A stretch of DNA of 64,000 nt from JBBSTY01 sp038235385 (GCA_038235385.1 JBBSTY010000001.1:88272-152271), one strand, 5' to 3'; shown: positions 16,206 to 25,020, counted from the stretch's first letter. The notes: generated by a model from the letters alone, not told the origin. Numbers and translations: made by a program.

Positions 16206-17349
16206 GCGCCGGCAGCCGGGCGAGTCGACCCGGGTCCTCTGGGTCACGGAGAACCATCCGCCCAGCCGGGGCGGCATGGCCGTGTCGAGCGATCGCATCG
16301 TCCGGAACCTGCGCCGGCGCGGCGTCGTGGTCGACGTGTTGCACCTGCGCCGCAGCGCTGGTCGGTGGACCACGACCGAGGGCGAGGGCGGGCGGCTGCT
16401 CACCTGCCCGGTGGGTGACGACCCCGAGCACGCGCTCCGGCGGGCTGCGACCCTCGTCGACGGCCGAACCACCCATGTGGTCGCCTTCGGCGGGTCGCTA
16501 CCCGTGGTCGCGGCGCCGATCTACGCGGCGTGGTCGGGGACGTCGTTGATCACCTTGCTGCGGGGCAACGACTTCGACACCGGGGTGTTCTCGATGCGCC
16601 GGCGGGGCGCCCTGCTCGATGCCCTCGCACGATCCCAGCAGGTCTGCGTCGTCGCCCGGTCGCAGGTCGCCCAGGTCCGGGCCCTGGCCGACACCCCCGT
16701 CCGCTGGGTGACCAACGGCATCGATGCGCGCCATTGGTCGACCTTGCCCTCGGACCGCGCCGCGGCGGCGTCGTGGCGCGCACGACACGTCCCCGCCGGA
16801 AGGTCGACGATCGGACTCGTCGGCCAGCTCAAGGCGAAGAAGGGCGTCTCGCTGCTGCTCGATGCCCTGGGCGCGAGCCGTGTGCGCGATCAGGTGCACC
16901 TGGTCCTCGTCGGTGACCTCGACCCGGTGATCGCCGAACGGCTCGGCGACCTCGATCCGAACGGATGGACCCAGCTCCCGTTCCTCGATCGCTTCGAGCT
17001 GCTGCGGCTCTACCCGGCGCTCGACCTCGTCGCGCTCCCCTCGTTCTACGACGGGCTCCCCAACGTCGCGCTCGAGGCCGCCGCACTCGGGATACCCCTG
17101 CTCACCTCCGATGCCGGAGGACTCGCCGATCTGGTGATCGACGGCCACAACGGTGTGCGGTTCGCCTCCGGCGATGTCGCCGCCTGTCGAGACGCGATCG
17201 ATCGGGCGGTTCGCCTCGACGACGCCTCACGCGAGCTCCTCGGCAAGGAGGCACGCCTCACGGTGGAGGCCGACTTCGGCGAGGAGCGCGAGGTCGACGC
17301 CTCCCTCGAGGTGCTCGCCGACGCCGGCGGCCACGCCGCCCCAGCGTGA
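16183..17349 (+). CDS. GT-B glycosyltransferase (GT4-like)
   Basis: From ATG 16183, which lies 23 bases inside the zinc-ribbon gene, this encodes 388 residues. After a short polar lead it shows LWVTENHPPSRGGMAVSSDR, the GGMA-type acceptor loop of GT4 enzymes. It then has TLLRGNDFDTGVF, TNGIDARHW, STIGLVGQLKAKKGVSLLL at the start of the donor domain, and the donor-binding segment LPSFYDGLPNVALEAAALG with its Glu. The last residues end at the GTGA overlap with the next glycosyltransferase. A retaining transferase acting on a lipid- or protein-linked acceptor is likely; the sugar is unknown. Confidence 0.83.
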   Translation: MTASSTAERRQPGESTRVLWVTENHPPSRGGMAVSSDRIVRNLRRRGVVVDVLHLRRSAGRWTTTEGEGGRLLTCPVGDDPEHALRRAATLVDGRTTHVVAFGGSLPVVAAPIYAAWSGTSLITLLRGNDFDTGVFSMRRRGALLDALARSQQVCVVARSQVAQVRALADTPVRWVTNGIDARHWSTLPSDRAAAASWRARHVPAGRSTIGLVGQLKAKKGVSLLLDALGASRVRDQVHLVLVGDLDPVIAERLGDLDPNGWTQLPFLDRFELLRLYPALDLVALPSFYDGLPNVALEAAALGIPLLTSDAGGLADLVIDGHNGVRFASGDVAACRDAIDRAVRLDDASRELLGKEARLTVEADFGEEREVDASLEVLADAGGHAAPA

Positions 17350-18293
17350 TCGTCATCTACGCCGACGGCGGAGGCCTCGGACACCTCACCCGTACGCAGG
17401 CCATCCGCCACACGCTCCGCCTGATCGAGCCGGTCACCGTCCTCACCTCGTCCGGGCACGGTGACGACGTCCGGGTCACCGGCGGGATGCAGGTCGTTCC
17501 CATCCCCATCCGACGTGTCGACGTCGCCGCCCGTCGGTCCTGGCTCCAGCGAACGATCCAGCGGTTGGAGCCGTCCCTCGTCGTGGTCGACGCCTTCCCG
17601 GCCGGCCTGGCGGGTGAGCTCGACGCCGACGCGGTCCCGCCGTCCACTCCCTGCATCCACCTGGCCAGGCTGTTGCGCTGGCCCGCGTACCGACGAGTCC
17701 TCCCGGTGCGCCCGATCCGCTTCGAGCGCACCTACGTGCTCGAACCCCTGCACGACGACCACCAGCACTTCCTGACCCAGTGCTCCGATGCCGTGGAGCC
17801 GTTGCGGCTGTCTGACCCACCGGCCATCGGTGAGCACGCCGGAGCGGGCGTCGCCCACGTCGGTTGGCCCGACCTCACGTCGTTCGCCCGCTCCGAGACG
17901 AGCACGGAACCCGAGCGGCCGAGGTGGCTGGTCACCCATGCCGGGCCAGCATCGGAGGTGGCCGATCTCGTCGCACACGCTCGCGACCAGGCCTTCGCGG
18001 AAGGAGTCTCGCCCGTGTTCGTGGTCGCCTCCCCCGCCGACGCGGCACCCCGTTCGGCCCCGGACATCGTCGTGGTCGATCGCTACCCCGTCTGGCCGTT
18101 GTTCTCGTCCGCCGACCGCATCATCACGGCCGCCGGCTTCAACGCCATGCGCCAGCTGGCGGACCATCGCGACCGCCATCGCTTCGTGCCGATGGAGCGT
18201 CGGTTCGACGATCAGTTCGAACGTGCCCGGCGGGCGCGGTTCGACGAATCGGCGGCGACGGCGGTCGCTCGGCCCTCGAACGGTCGGCGGTAG
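17346..18293 (+). CDS. Predicted glycosyltransferase (MurG/GT28-like)
   Basis: GTG 17346 overlaps the upstream stop. The 315-residue protein begins IVIYADGGGLGHLTR, the Gly-rich loop with His seen in MurG/GT28-like enzymes. The C-terminal half has WLVTHAGPASEVADLV and IVVVDRYPVWPLFSSAD, then IITAAGFNAMRQL, a donor-site helix start. It is shorter than MurG, and the acceptor half is compact. A role in adding a sugar nucleotide-derived residue to a glycan built by this cluster is likely; the donor is not determinable. The TAG stop is reused in the -10-like element of the next gene. Confidence 0.75.
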   Translation: MIVIYADGGGLGHLTRTQAIRHTLRLIEPVTVLTSSGHGDDVRVTGGMQVVPIPIRRVDVAARRSWLQRTIQRLEPSLVVVDAFPAGLAGELDADAVPPSTPCIHLARLLRWPAYRRVLPVRPIRFERTYVLEPLHDDHQHFLTQCSDAVEPLRLSDPPAIGEHAGAGVAHVGWPDLTSFARSETSTEPERPRWLVTHAGPASEVADLVAHARDQAFAEGVSPVFVVASPADAAPRSAPDIVVVDRYPVWPLFSSADRIITAAGFNAMRQLADHRDRHRFVPMERRFDDQFERARRARFDESAATAVARPSNGRR

Positions 18294-18296
18294 GGT
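18291..18296 (+). promoter_or_regulatory. Candidate -10 element (TAGGGT) overlapping the upstream stop codon
   Basis: TAGGGT includes the TAG stop at 18291-18293 and ends 5 bases before ATG 18302. Confidence 0.4.
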
Positions 18297-18301
18297 CGGC
18301 C

Positions 18302-19414
18302 ATGGTCGCACTGCAGGTCGTGTCGTTCGTGGCGGGCCTGCTCATCGTGCAGGCCGTGCTGCGTTCGGCGGTCCACACGGTCGTCGTTCCGCGAGGCGAG
18401 CAGACCTTCCTCACCCGCAAGACGTTCCTCGCCATGTGGGTGCCGTACTCGCTGATCGGCCGACGCCAGCGCACCAACGCCGACCGCGAGCGGAGCATGG
18501 CCCGCTACGCCCCGCTGACGCTGCTCGTCCTCGCGGTCACCTGGGCCGTGTCGGTGACCGTCGGCTACATCCTCATGTTCTTCGGCGTCGGCGCCCACAG
18601 CCTCCGTGACTGCTTCTACCTGAGCGCCGCCTCGATCACCACGCTCGGGTTCCTCGATCCGAAGGGACCGTGGGAGGTGGCGCTCGCCTACAGCGAGGCC
18701 CTGATCGGGCTCGGTCTCGTCGCCCTCCTCATCAGCTACCTGCCCACCATCTACCAGCTGTTCTCCCGTCGTGAGTCCGAGGTCGTGAAGCTCGACGTCC
18801 GTGCCGGGAGCCCGCCGACGGCGCTCGAGATGCTCACGCGGTTCCAGCGGATCGGCTGGGTCGATCGCCTCGACGACACCTGGGCCGACTGGGAGGTGTG
18901 GTTCGCCGACCTGGAGGAGAGCCACTCGTCGCACCCCGCGCTCGTGTTCTTCCGGTCGCAGCGGCCCCACAGCTCGTGGATCACGGGAGCGGGCGCCATC
19001 CTCGACACGGCGGCGCTCTCGATCGCGGCCATCGATCTCCCGAGCGGCCCCCAGGCCAGGGTCACCCTCCGGGCGGGGTACATGGCTCTCGGGACGATCG
19101 CCGGGCTGTTCGGCGTGGCGGTGGTCGAGGATCCGGCACCCAACGCACCGATCTCGATCTACCGCGAGGAGTTCGACCTGCTGCTCGATCGCCTCGTGGA
19201 GGTGGGGCTTCCCGTGAAGCCGGACCGGGAGCAGGCGTGGCGCGACTTCGCCGGGTGGCGCGTCAACTACGACCGTTCGCTGCTCGCCCTCTGCGCGCTG
19301 TGCGACGCCCCGCCGACGCCGTGGTCGTCGGACCGGTTGCACCGCATCACCCGACCGACCTTGCTCCGCCCGCGCTGGACCATCGCGCCGCCGGACACGC
19401 CACCTTCGTGGTGA
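18302..19414 (+). CDS. Ion-channel-like integral membrane protein
   Basis: The 370-residue protein has an N-terminal helix (about residues 1-22), a second (about 70-95), a re-entrant-like segment with AASITTLGFLDP, and a third helix (about 140-160, ALIGLGLVALLISYLP). This is followed by a soluble C-terminal domain of about 200 residues. The TTLGF stretch between two helices resembles the selectivity filter of two-helix potassium channels (TTxGY/F), but the usual filter Gly-Tyr-Gly is incomplete, so it could be a derived or non-conducting relative. It follows three glycosyltransferase genes by 8 bases and may be cotranscribed or have its own leaderless promoter. Confidence 0.65.
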   Translation: MVALQVVSFVAGLLIVQAVLRSAVHTVVVPRGEQTFLTRKTFLAMWVPYSLIGRRQRTNADRERSMARYAPLTLLVLAVTWAVSVTVGYILMFFGVGAHSLRDCFYLSAASITTLGFLDPKGPWEVALAYSEALIGLGLVALLISYLPTIYQLFSRRESEVVKLDVRAGSPPTALEMLTRFQRIGWVDRLDDTWADWEVWFADLEESHSSHPALVFFRSQRPHSSWITGAGAILDTAALSIAAIDLPSGPQARVTLRAGYMALGTIAGLFGVAVVEDPAPNAPISIYREEFDLLLDRLVEVGLPVKPDREQAWRDFAGWRVNYDRSLLALCALCDAPPTPWSSDRLHRITRPTLLRPRWTIAPPDTPPSW

Positions 19415-19432
19415 CCGTGCACCGGCCGGCGA

Positions 19433-21070
19433 TCAGATCCTGCGGATGCGAACCGGCTTGGAGACCTCGCTGAAGAAGTCGTTGCCCTTGTCGTCCACCA
19501 CGACGAACGCGGGGAAGTTCACCACCTCGATCTTCCACACCGCCTCCATCCCGAGCTCCTCGTAGTCGAGGACCTCCACGGCGGTGATGCAGTCGAGCGC
19601 CAGCTTGGCGGCCGGCCCCCCGATGGACCCGAGGTAGAAGCCGCCGTGGGTCTCACACGCGTCGGTGACCGCCTTGGACCGGTTGCCCTTCGCCAACATC
19701 ACGTAGCTGCCGCCGGCGGCCATGAACTGCTCGACGTAGGAGTCCATGCGCCCCGCTGTCGTCGGGCCGAACGACCCCGACGCGTACCCTTCCGGCGTCT
19801 TGGCCGGCCCGGCGTAGTACACGGCGTGGTCACGCAGGTAGCGAGGCATGGGCTCACCCCGGTCGAGCAGCTCCTTGATGCGGGCGTGGGCGATGTCGCG
19901 GGCCACGATGAGCGTGCCCGTGAGCATCAGCGGCGTGCGCACCGGGTGCTTGGTGAGCTCGTTGCGGATGTCGGCCATCGGCTGGTCGAGATCGATCGCC
20001 ACCACGTCGGTGGACAGGTCGTCCTCGGTGAGCTGGGGAAGGAACCGGGCCGGGTCGCGCTCGAGCTCCTCCAGGAACACGCCATCCGACGTGATCTTGC
20101 CGAGGGCCTGGCGGTCGGCCGAGCACGACACCGCCACACCGATCGGACACGACGCCCCGTGTCGAGGCAGGCGGATGACCCGCACGTCGTGGCAGAAGTA
20201 CTTGCCGCCGAACTGGGCGCCGATGCCGAACCCCTGCGTGAGCTGGAGCACCTCGGCCTCGAACTCGATGTCGCGGATGGCGTGACCCAGCTCGCCGCCG
20301 ACGGTCGGGAGCGTGTCGAGGTACCGCGCCGATGCGAGCTTGGCCGTCTCCATGGTGTTCTCCGCCGAGGTGCCGCCGATGACCACGGCGAGGTGGTACG
20401 GCGGGCACGCTGCGGTACCGAGCGTCCGCAGCTTCTCGTCGAGCCAGGTCAGGAGCGTCTCGGGCGACAGGAGCGCCTTGGTCTCCTGGAACAGGTAGCT
20501 CTTGTTGGCGGATCCACCGCCCTTGGTCATGAACAGGAACGAGTAGGTGTCGCCGTCGACCGCCGCGAGCTTGATCTCGGCGGGGAGGTTGGTGCGGGTG
20601 TTGACCTCCTCCCAGGTGCTGATCGGCGACATCTGCGAGTAGCGGAGGTTGTCGTCGCGGAACGTCTCGAACACGCCCCGGCTGATGGCCTCCTCGTCGC
20701 CCCCGCCGGTGAAGACGAGCTGACCCTTCTTGCCCTTCACGATGGCCGTGCCCGTGTCCTGGCAGGACGGCAGGATGCCACCCGCGGCGATGTTCGCGTT
20801 CTTCAGCAGTTCGAGCGCGACGAAGCGGTCGTTGGCCGATGCCTCGGGATCGTCGAAGATCGATGCGAGCTGGGCGAGGTGACCCGGGCGGAGCAGGTGC
20901 GAGATGTCGCGCATCGCGTCGCGGGTGATCAGGGTCAGCAGCTCCGGCTCGACCCGGAGGAACGTGTGCCCGTCGGCGGTGAAGGTGGACACGCCGTCGC
21001 CGGTGAGCTTGCGGTACACCGTCTCGTCCGGTCCGAGGGGGAACGGAGCCTGGTACGCGAAGTCGGTCAT
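19433..21070 (-). CDS. Class I (iron-sulfur) fumarate hydratase
   Basis: This 545-residue protein has the length and order of class I fumarases. An N-terminal alpha domain carries ILPSCQDTGTAIVKGKKG, TKGGGSANKSYLF and ACPPYHLAVVIGGTSAE; later parts include GASCPIGVAVSCSADR. A C-terminal beta domain has YYAGPAKTPEGYASGSFGPT and MLAKGNRSKAVTDAC. The three Cys in SCQD, ACPPY and SCPIG are the expected 4Fe-4S ligands. It hydrates fumarate to malate in the citric acid cycle and is usually oxygen-sensitive. It is encoded alone, converging on the channel-like gene with only 18 bases between stops. Confidence 0.93.
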   Translation of the reverse strand: MTDFAYQAPFPLGPDETVYRKLTGDGVSTFTADGHTFLRVEPELLTLITRDAMRDISHLLRPGHLAQLASIFDDPEASANDRFVALELLKNANIAAGGILPSCQDTGTAIVKGKKGQLVFTGGGDEEAISRGVFETFRDDNLRYSQMSPISTWEEVNTRTNLPAEIKLAAVDGDTYSFLFMTKGGGSANKSYLFQETKALLSPETLLTWLDEKLRTLGTAACPPYHLAVVIGGTSAENTMETAKLASARYLDTLPTVGGELGHAIRDIEFEAEVLQLTQGFGIGAQFGGKYFCHDVRVIRLPRHGASCPIGVAVSCSADRQALGKITSDGVFLEELERDPARFLPQLTEDDLSTDVVAIDLDQPMADIRNELTKHPVRTPLMLTGTLIVARDIAHARIKELLDRGEPMPRYLRDHAVYYAGPAKTPEGYASGSFGPTTAGRMDSYVEQFMAAGGSYVMLAKGNRSKAVTDACETHGGFYLGSIGGPAAKLALDCITAVEVLDYEELGMEAVWKIEVVNFPAFVVVDDKGNDFFSEVSKPVRIRRI

Positions 21071-21145
21071 GACCCTGTTCGTAAACCCTGCGACCGGCGC
21101 CGGGCAAGTTGGGATCGTCGACTGCCGGTGCGGCTGCCGTCTCGG

Positions 21146-21517
21146 TCAGCGGCCCCGGTACTGATCGATCTGGCGGCGGTCCCGCTTGGTGGGCCGACCG
21201 GATCCCCGGTCACGCACCAGGGGCGGTGCCACCCATTCGGGCTCGGGTGGCGGGGGGGTGCGATCCACCACGCACGTGGCGGCGATGGTCGCGCTGACCC
21301 GCTTGTCGATGAGGGCCGCTACTTCCACCACGCGATCGATCCCGCCGGCACGTGCCTCCACCCGATCGCCGACCCGCACCTTGGTCGACGGCTTCGCCGG
21401 AGCGCCGTTGACGCGCACGTGCCCTCCTTGACACGAGGTGGTGGCGAGCGAGCGGGTCTTGTAGAGGCGTACGGCCCACAACCACCGGTCGACCCGCACC
21501 GGGTCCGCTTCGTCCAT
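21146..21517 (-). CDS. S4-domain RNA-binding protein (Hsp15/HslR-like)
   Basis: The 123-residue basic protein opens with VRVDRWLWAVRLYKTRSLAT and GGHVRVNGAPAKPSTKVRVG, the alpha-L motif of S4 RNA-binding domains. A short second segment (RVVEVAALIDKRVSATIAA) and an Arg/Pro-rich tail follow, as in Hsp15 (HslR). In E. coli Hsp15 binds 50S subunits carrying stalled nascent chains. The ATG at 21517 is directly preceded by a GTG at 21520, so the start could be one codon earlier. It is monocistronic and divergent from the HSL-type hydrolase gene. Confidence 0.82.
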   Translation of the reverse strand: MDEADPVRVDRWLWAVRLYKTRSLATTSCQGGHVRVNGAPAKPSTKVRVGDRVEARAGGIDRVVEVAALIDKRVSATIAATCVVDRTPPPPEPEWVAPPLVRDRGSGRPTKRDRRQIDQYRGR

Positions 21518-21761
21518 CACGTCATCGTCGCGCAGGTCCTCCGGCGACCGTTGGCCGCCCCGACCTCATGCGGCGAAGGCGGGTTGGCGCCCGACGGCCG
21601 GATCGGTGCGCCATGATGGCGGGGATCCGGCATCTCGACCGGCAGGATCGGTGAGCACTCCCCTCATGAGGCCGTACGTGATCCCCGTGCGGAACCCCGG
21701 GAGGTCGACGGTGCGCTCCCTCGATCTCGCCCGCGTCGACGCGACCAAGGAGCCCAGCCCG

Positions 21762-22697
21762 ATGCGAGTGCACGTGGTGACCGTCCCCTCTCGGCGGCGC
21801 GAGTCGATCGTGGCGTCGCTGCGCGATCTTCCCCCGGTCGCCGACCAACCGCTCGAGAACTGGCGGTCGTTGGTCGACGACACGTCGTCCCACCACCTCG
21901 ACGAGCTCGGCGTCGTCCGTGAGGCGGCCGAGATCGACGGCGTGGACTGCGAGTGGCTGCAGGTACCCGATCGGCGTCGAGACGCGGTGGTGGTCTTCCT
22001 GCACGGCGGCGGGTTCGTGGCCCACTCCGTGGCGTCGCATCGTGACCGTTCCGGTCGGATCGCCCTCGCCGCTGGTTGCGACGGACTCGTGGTGTCGTAC
22101 CGGCTCGCGCCCGAGCACCCCTTCCCGGCCGCGCTCGATGACGCCGTGGCGGTGTGTCGAGCCGTCCAGCGATCGGGTCGGCCGCTGCTGCTGGTCGGCG
22201 ACGGCGCCGGCGCGGGGCTCGCCGTCTCCGCCATGGTTGCTCTGCGCGATGCCGGCGACCCGCTCCCCCTCGGAGCGGTCTGCATCTCGCCGTGGGTCGA
22301 TCTGACGCTCACCGCAGGATCGCTCCGTTCACGGCTGGCGGCCGATCCCTTCGCCCACCTCCACGACCTCCGCTCGTGGGCCGCGGCGTACCTCGACGGT
22401 GCCGACCCGAGCGACCCGTCGGTGTCGCCGCTGTTCGCCGATCTCACCGGCCTGCCGCCCCTCCTCGTGCAGGTCGGCTCGGACGAGATCCTGTTCGACG
22501 ACGCGCTCGCGCTCGCCGAGCGTGCGTCGGCGGCGCGGGTCCCGACGGTGCTCGAGGAGTGGATGGACATGTTCCACACGTGGCACGCCTACGCCGGCGC
22601 GCTCGAAGCGGCCGATGGCGCGATCGACCATGCCGGCACGTTCCTGGGACGCCTCGCCCCGCACCTCGCCGGCCAGGAGACCAGCACCGGCTCCTGA
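21762..22697 (+). CDS. HSL-type alpha/beta hydrolase fold protein lacking the nucleophile serine
   Basis: This 311-residue protein shows the hormone-sensitive-lipase-family oxyanion motif VVFLHGGGFVAHS (about residues 79-91) and SYRLAPEHPFPAALDD. Catalytic-acid and His regions are also visible: VQVGSDEILFDDA (Asp about 248) and MFHTWHAYAG (His about 278). The nucleophile elbow reads VGDGAGAGLA instead of GDSAGG: the codon at the Ser position is GGC (Gly). The protein may therefore be inactive as an esterase or have a non-hydrolytic role. ATG 21762 is chosen because AAGGAG lies 9 bases upstream; an in-frame ATG at 21666 would add 32 residues. It is followed by an 11 bp repeat array. Confidence 0.8.
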   Translation: MRVHVVTVPSRRRESIVASLRDLPPVADQPLENWRSLVDDTSSHHLDELGVVREAAEIDGVDCEWLQVPDRRRDAVVVFLHGGGFVAHSVASHRDRSGRIALAAGCDGLVVSYRLAPEHPFPAALDDAVAVCRAVQRSGRPLLLVGDGAGAGLAVSAMVALRDAGDPLPLGAVCISPWVDLTLTAGSLRSRLAADPFAHLHDLRSWAAAYLDGADPSDPSVSPLFADLTGLPPLLVQVGSDEILFDDALALAERASAARVPTVLEEWMDMFHTWHAYAGALEAADGAIDHAGTFLGRLAPHLAGQETSTGS

Positions 22698-22699
22698 CC

Positions 22700-22753
22700 G
22701 GTCACACCCCGGTCACTTCTGGTCACTCCCTGGTCACTCCCTGGTCACTCCCT
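22700..22753. repeat. 11 bp tandem repeat (GGTCACTCCCT, about 5 units) after a stop codon
   Basis: Three perfect copies (22721-22753) follow two degenerate ones. The array starts 3 bases after the hydrolase stop and ends before the convergent CarD gene stop. GGTGAC/GTCA elements continue to 22770. Confidence 0.85.
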
Positions 22754-22778
22754 GGTGACGGTCAGGTGACGACGACGT

Positions 22779-23306
22779 TCAATCGGTGCCGACGAGGCCG
22801 AGCGCCACGTCGACCCGGTTGCCGGCCTCGACGTCGTCGACGTTCCAGGACACGGCCAGCTCCGAGGTGAGGATGTGGCGGGCGTTGGCGTACATCGCCT
22901 TCTCGGCGGTGGACAGCGAGCCGTTGCGCTGACGGATGGCCAGGTTGCGCACGACCTCGGCGCACTCGTAGACATCGCCCGAACGCAGCTTCTCCTGGTG
23001 GTTCTTGAAGCGGCGAGACCAGTTGGACGGCACCCGGACCTCGGTGGCCGCCAGCACCTCGAGCACGTCCGCGGCGTCCTCCTCGGAGATGGCGGTGCGC
23101 ACCCCCAGGTCCTCGGCACGCTCTTCGGGAACCGAGACCTTCATGTCGCCCGACGCGCCCCATCCGCGTTGGGGCACCGAGAGCACCAGGTAGGTGACCT
23201 CTTCGCCGTCGAGCTTCTTCTTCTCCCGACCCACGATCTGAGCGACGCCGTGCGATGGGTAGACCACTTTGGTTCCGACCTTGAAGACCACCGTCTGAAC
23301 CTCCAT
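22779..23306 (-). CDS. carD: CarD-family transcriptional regulator
   Basis: The 175-residue protein has the CarD/RID Tudor-like N-terminus FKVGTKVVYPSHGVAQIVGR followed by TYLVLSVPQ and SGDMKVSVPEE. The helical C-terminal domain has VLAATEVRVPSNWSRRFKNH, with the Trp that wedges into promoter DNA, and LAIRQRNGSLSTAEKAMYA. CarD binds the RNA polymerase beta subunit and stabilises open complexes, especially at rRNA promoters. Length and motifs agree with mycobacterial CarD (about 160 residues). No good Shine-Dalgarno sequence precedes ATG 23306. It is monocistronic. Confidence 0.93.
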   Translation of the reverse strand: MEVQTVVFKVGTKVVYPSHGVAQIVGREKKKLDGEEVTYLVLSVPQRGWGASGDMKVSVPEERAEDLGVRTAISEEDAADVLEVLAATEVRVPSNWSRRFKNHQEKLRSGDVYECAEVVRNLAIRQRNGSLSTAEKAMYANARHILTSELAVSWNVDDVEAGNRVDVALGLVGTD

Positions 23307-23618
23307 GGATTGCGGTGAGAAGACCGTCCATTGTGCCTCATTTTCGACCCGGCTCCACCATCGGCCGCCGGCCGCCCACGGTGTGGCTCGTGGCGTCGGT
23401 GCGTGGTGTCGCAGGCGTCGACCCGACTGCGCGCGCCGCCGGGGCCGACGATGGGAACGTCGGCGTTCGGGAGGGTGCCGACGGTGAGCGTGCGAACGAG
23501 CCGTCAGCCGATCGTGCACCACTCGAAGGTCGAGGCCGCCCGGAGCAGGACCGCGAGGCCGAGGTGCTCGAGTGGCGAGACGTTGCCCCACCACCGTCGG
23601 CCGTGCCACCATCGATCG
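23307..23618. other. Divergent intergenic region, no gene seen
   Basis: These 312 bases separate carD (minus) and the DUF3039 gene (plus). I see no frame with convincing start and domain. A CACAAT about 23 bases before the carD start, minus strand, could be part of its promoter, but no -35 is clear. Confidence 0.4.
23607..23612 (+). promoter_or_regulatory. Candidate -10 element (CACCAT) before the DUF3039 gene
   Basis: CACCAT ends 6 bases before ATG 23619 and there is no ribosome binding site; first base is C rather than T. Confidence 0.28.
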
Positions 23619-23855
23619 ATGCCCACGCCGATCGTCGCCCCGGTCGAGATCATCGAGGACCAACCGGTCGCCGTCACCGGCGACGGGGACCACGAGCGAT
23701 TCGCCCACATCATCCGCAAGTCCGATGAGATGAAGGGCTACGCCATGGGCGAGGAGGTCGTCGCCCTCTGCGGCAAGAAGTGGATCCCGTCCCGCGATCC
23801 CAACCGCTACCCGGTGTGCCCCACGTGTCGCGAGGTCCTCAGCTCGCTCCACTGA
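23619..23855 (+). CDS. DUF3039 protein
   Basis: The 78-residue protein matches the actinobacterial DUF3039 family: HERFAHIIRKSDEMKGYAMG, then VVALCGKKWIPSRDPNRYPV and CPTCREVL. The Cys in ALCGKKW and the CPTC pair make a probable zinc site. The family is common and conserved in actinobacteria, but its role is unknown to me. It lies beside carD in divergent orientation and converges on acetate kinase, with 24 bases between stops. The start at ATG 23619 fits the usual family length. Confidence 0.85.
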   Translation: MPTPIVAPVEIIEDQPVAVTGDGDHERFAHIIRKSDEMKGYAMGEEVVALCGKKWIPSRDPNRYPVCPTCREVLSSLH

Positions 23856-23879
23856 TCCCGTCGACGACCGCCGTCGCCG

Positions 23880-24992
23880 TCACCCCACGATGCGCCGGGT
23901 GTGACGATCGATCATCGCCTCCTCGTCGGTGGGAACCACCAGGACGACCGGTCCCCCGGCACGGGAGATGACCCCCGAGGTGGCGGCGCCGTCCTCCTCG
24001 TTGGCGGCCGGGTCGAGCTCGAGGCCGAGGTGGGCGAGCGGGGCGACGATCTCGGCCCGAACGGGAGCGGCGTGTTCGCCGACCCCACCCGTGAACACCA
24101 GCGTGTCGATCCCGCCGAGCACCGCCACGAGCGCACCGATCGCCTTGCGGGTCGAGTACGCGAACACGGCCAGGGCGAGCGCAGCGGCCCGATCGTCGTG
24201 CGCTCGGGCATCGAGCAACGAGCGCACGTCCGACGTCGACCCGGACAGGCCGAGCAGCCCCGACTCGTGATCGACGAGGCGCTCGAGGCCGCGGCGATCC
24301 ACGGCGCCGGTGCGCAGCAGGTGGAGCAGGACCCCGGGATCGAGGTCGCCCGTGCGGGTGCCCATCACCACTCCCCCGGTCGGGGTGAGCCCCATGGTGG
24401 TGTCGATGCTGATCCCATCGGCCACCGCGGCGAGGCTCGCGCCGCTGCCCAGGTGGGCGATCACCGCTCGCCCGAGGCCCTCGGCACCCACGTGGTCGAC
24501 CACGTACTCGTACGAGAGCCCGTGGAAGCCGAACCGGCGGATCCCACCGTCGGTGATCGCCGATGGGAGGGCGAAGCGATGGGCCACCTCGGGGAGGGTG
24601 CGGTGGAACGCCGTGTCGAAGCACGCGACCTGGGCCACGTTCGGCGCGTGCTCGATCACCGCGTCGATGATCGTCAACTCGTCGGGAAGGTGGAGCGGCG
24701 CGAAGTCGACCGCGGCCCGGAGCCGGTCGAGGACGGCGTCGTCGATGCGGATGTGCTCGGTGAGATCGGGACCACCGTGCACGATGCGGTGGCCGACGGC
24801 GGCGACCGCGACCCCCAGCCGGTCGACGGTTGCGAAGAGCTCGGCCACCACCTGGCTGCGGTCGCGACCGGTGAGGCCGCCCGTCTCGTCCCGGTGGATC
24901 TGCACCCCGTCGACGAACACCGCGTACTTGATCGACGACGATCCGCTGTTGAGGCACAGCACCGCCCCCGGTGGTGGGTTCGTGGGACTCAC
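23880..24992 (-). CDS. ackA: Acetate kinase
   Basis: This 370-residue protein has the acetate kinase signature blocks in order: LCLNSGSSSIKYAVF, VGHRIVHGGPDL (catalytic Arg), FHGLSYEYV, IAHLGSGASLAAV, TGGVVMGTRTGDLDPGV (second Arg), TLVFTGGVGEHAAPVR, and a C-terminal PTDEEAMI Glu. It converts acetyl phosphate and ADP to acetate and ATP. It follows the phosphoketolase gene by 28 bases on the same strand, so acetyl phosphate made by that enzyme can be used directly for ATP. GTG 24992 is the start that precedes the first conserved strand. Confidence 0.92.
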   Translation of the reverse strand: MSPTNPPPGAVLCLNSGSSSIKYAVFVDGVQIHRDETGGLTGRDRSQVVAELFATVDRLGVAVAAVGHRIVHGGPDLTEHIRIDDAVLDRLRAAVDFAPLHLPDELTIIDAVIEHAPNVAQVACFDTAFHRTLPEVAHRFALPSAITDGGIRRFGFHGLSYEYVVDHVGAEGLGRAVIAHLGSGASLAAVADGISIDTTMGLTPTGGVVMGTRTGDLDPGVLLHLLRTGAVDRRGLERLVDHESGLLGLSGSTSDVRSLLDARAHDDRAAALALAVFAYSTRKAIGALVAVLGGIDTLVFTGGVGEHAAPVRAEIVAPLAHLGLELDPAANEEDGAATSGVISRAGGPVVLVVPTDEEAMIDRHTRRIVG

Positions 24993-25020
24993 CGAGGGGC
25001 CGATGGACGAGTTGGGATCG

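Noticed and set aside
13728..19414. A complete capsule or teichoic-acid locus
   Set aside because: No flippase, polymerase, ABC exporter or nucleotide-sugar genes are present, so only a glycosyltransferase cluster is claimed.
19433..21070. Tartrate dehydratase rather than fumarase
   Set aside because: Class I fumarases and tartrate dehydratases are related, but the fused single-chain length of 545 residues fits fumarase; the alternative is usually two subunits.
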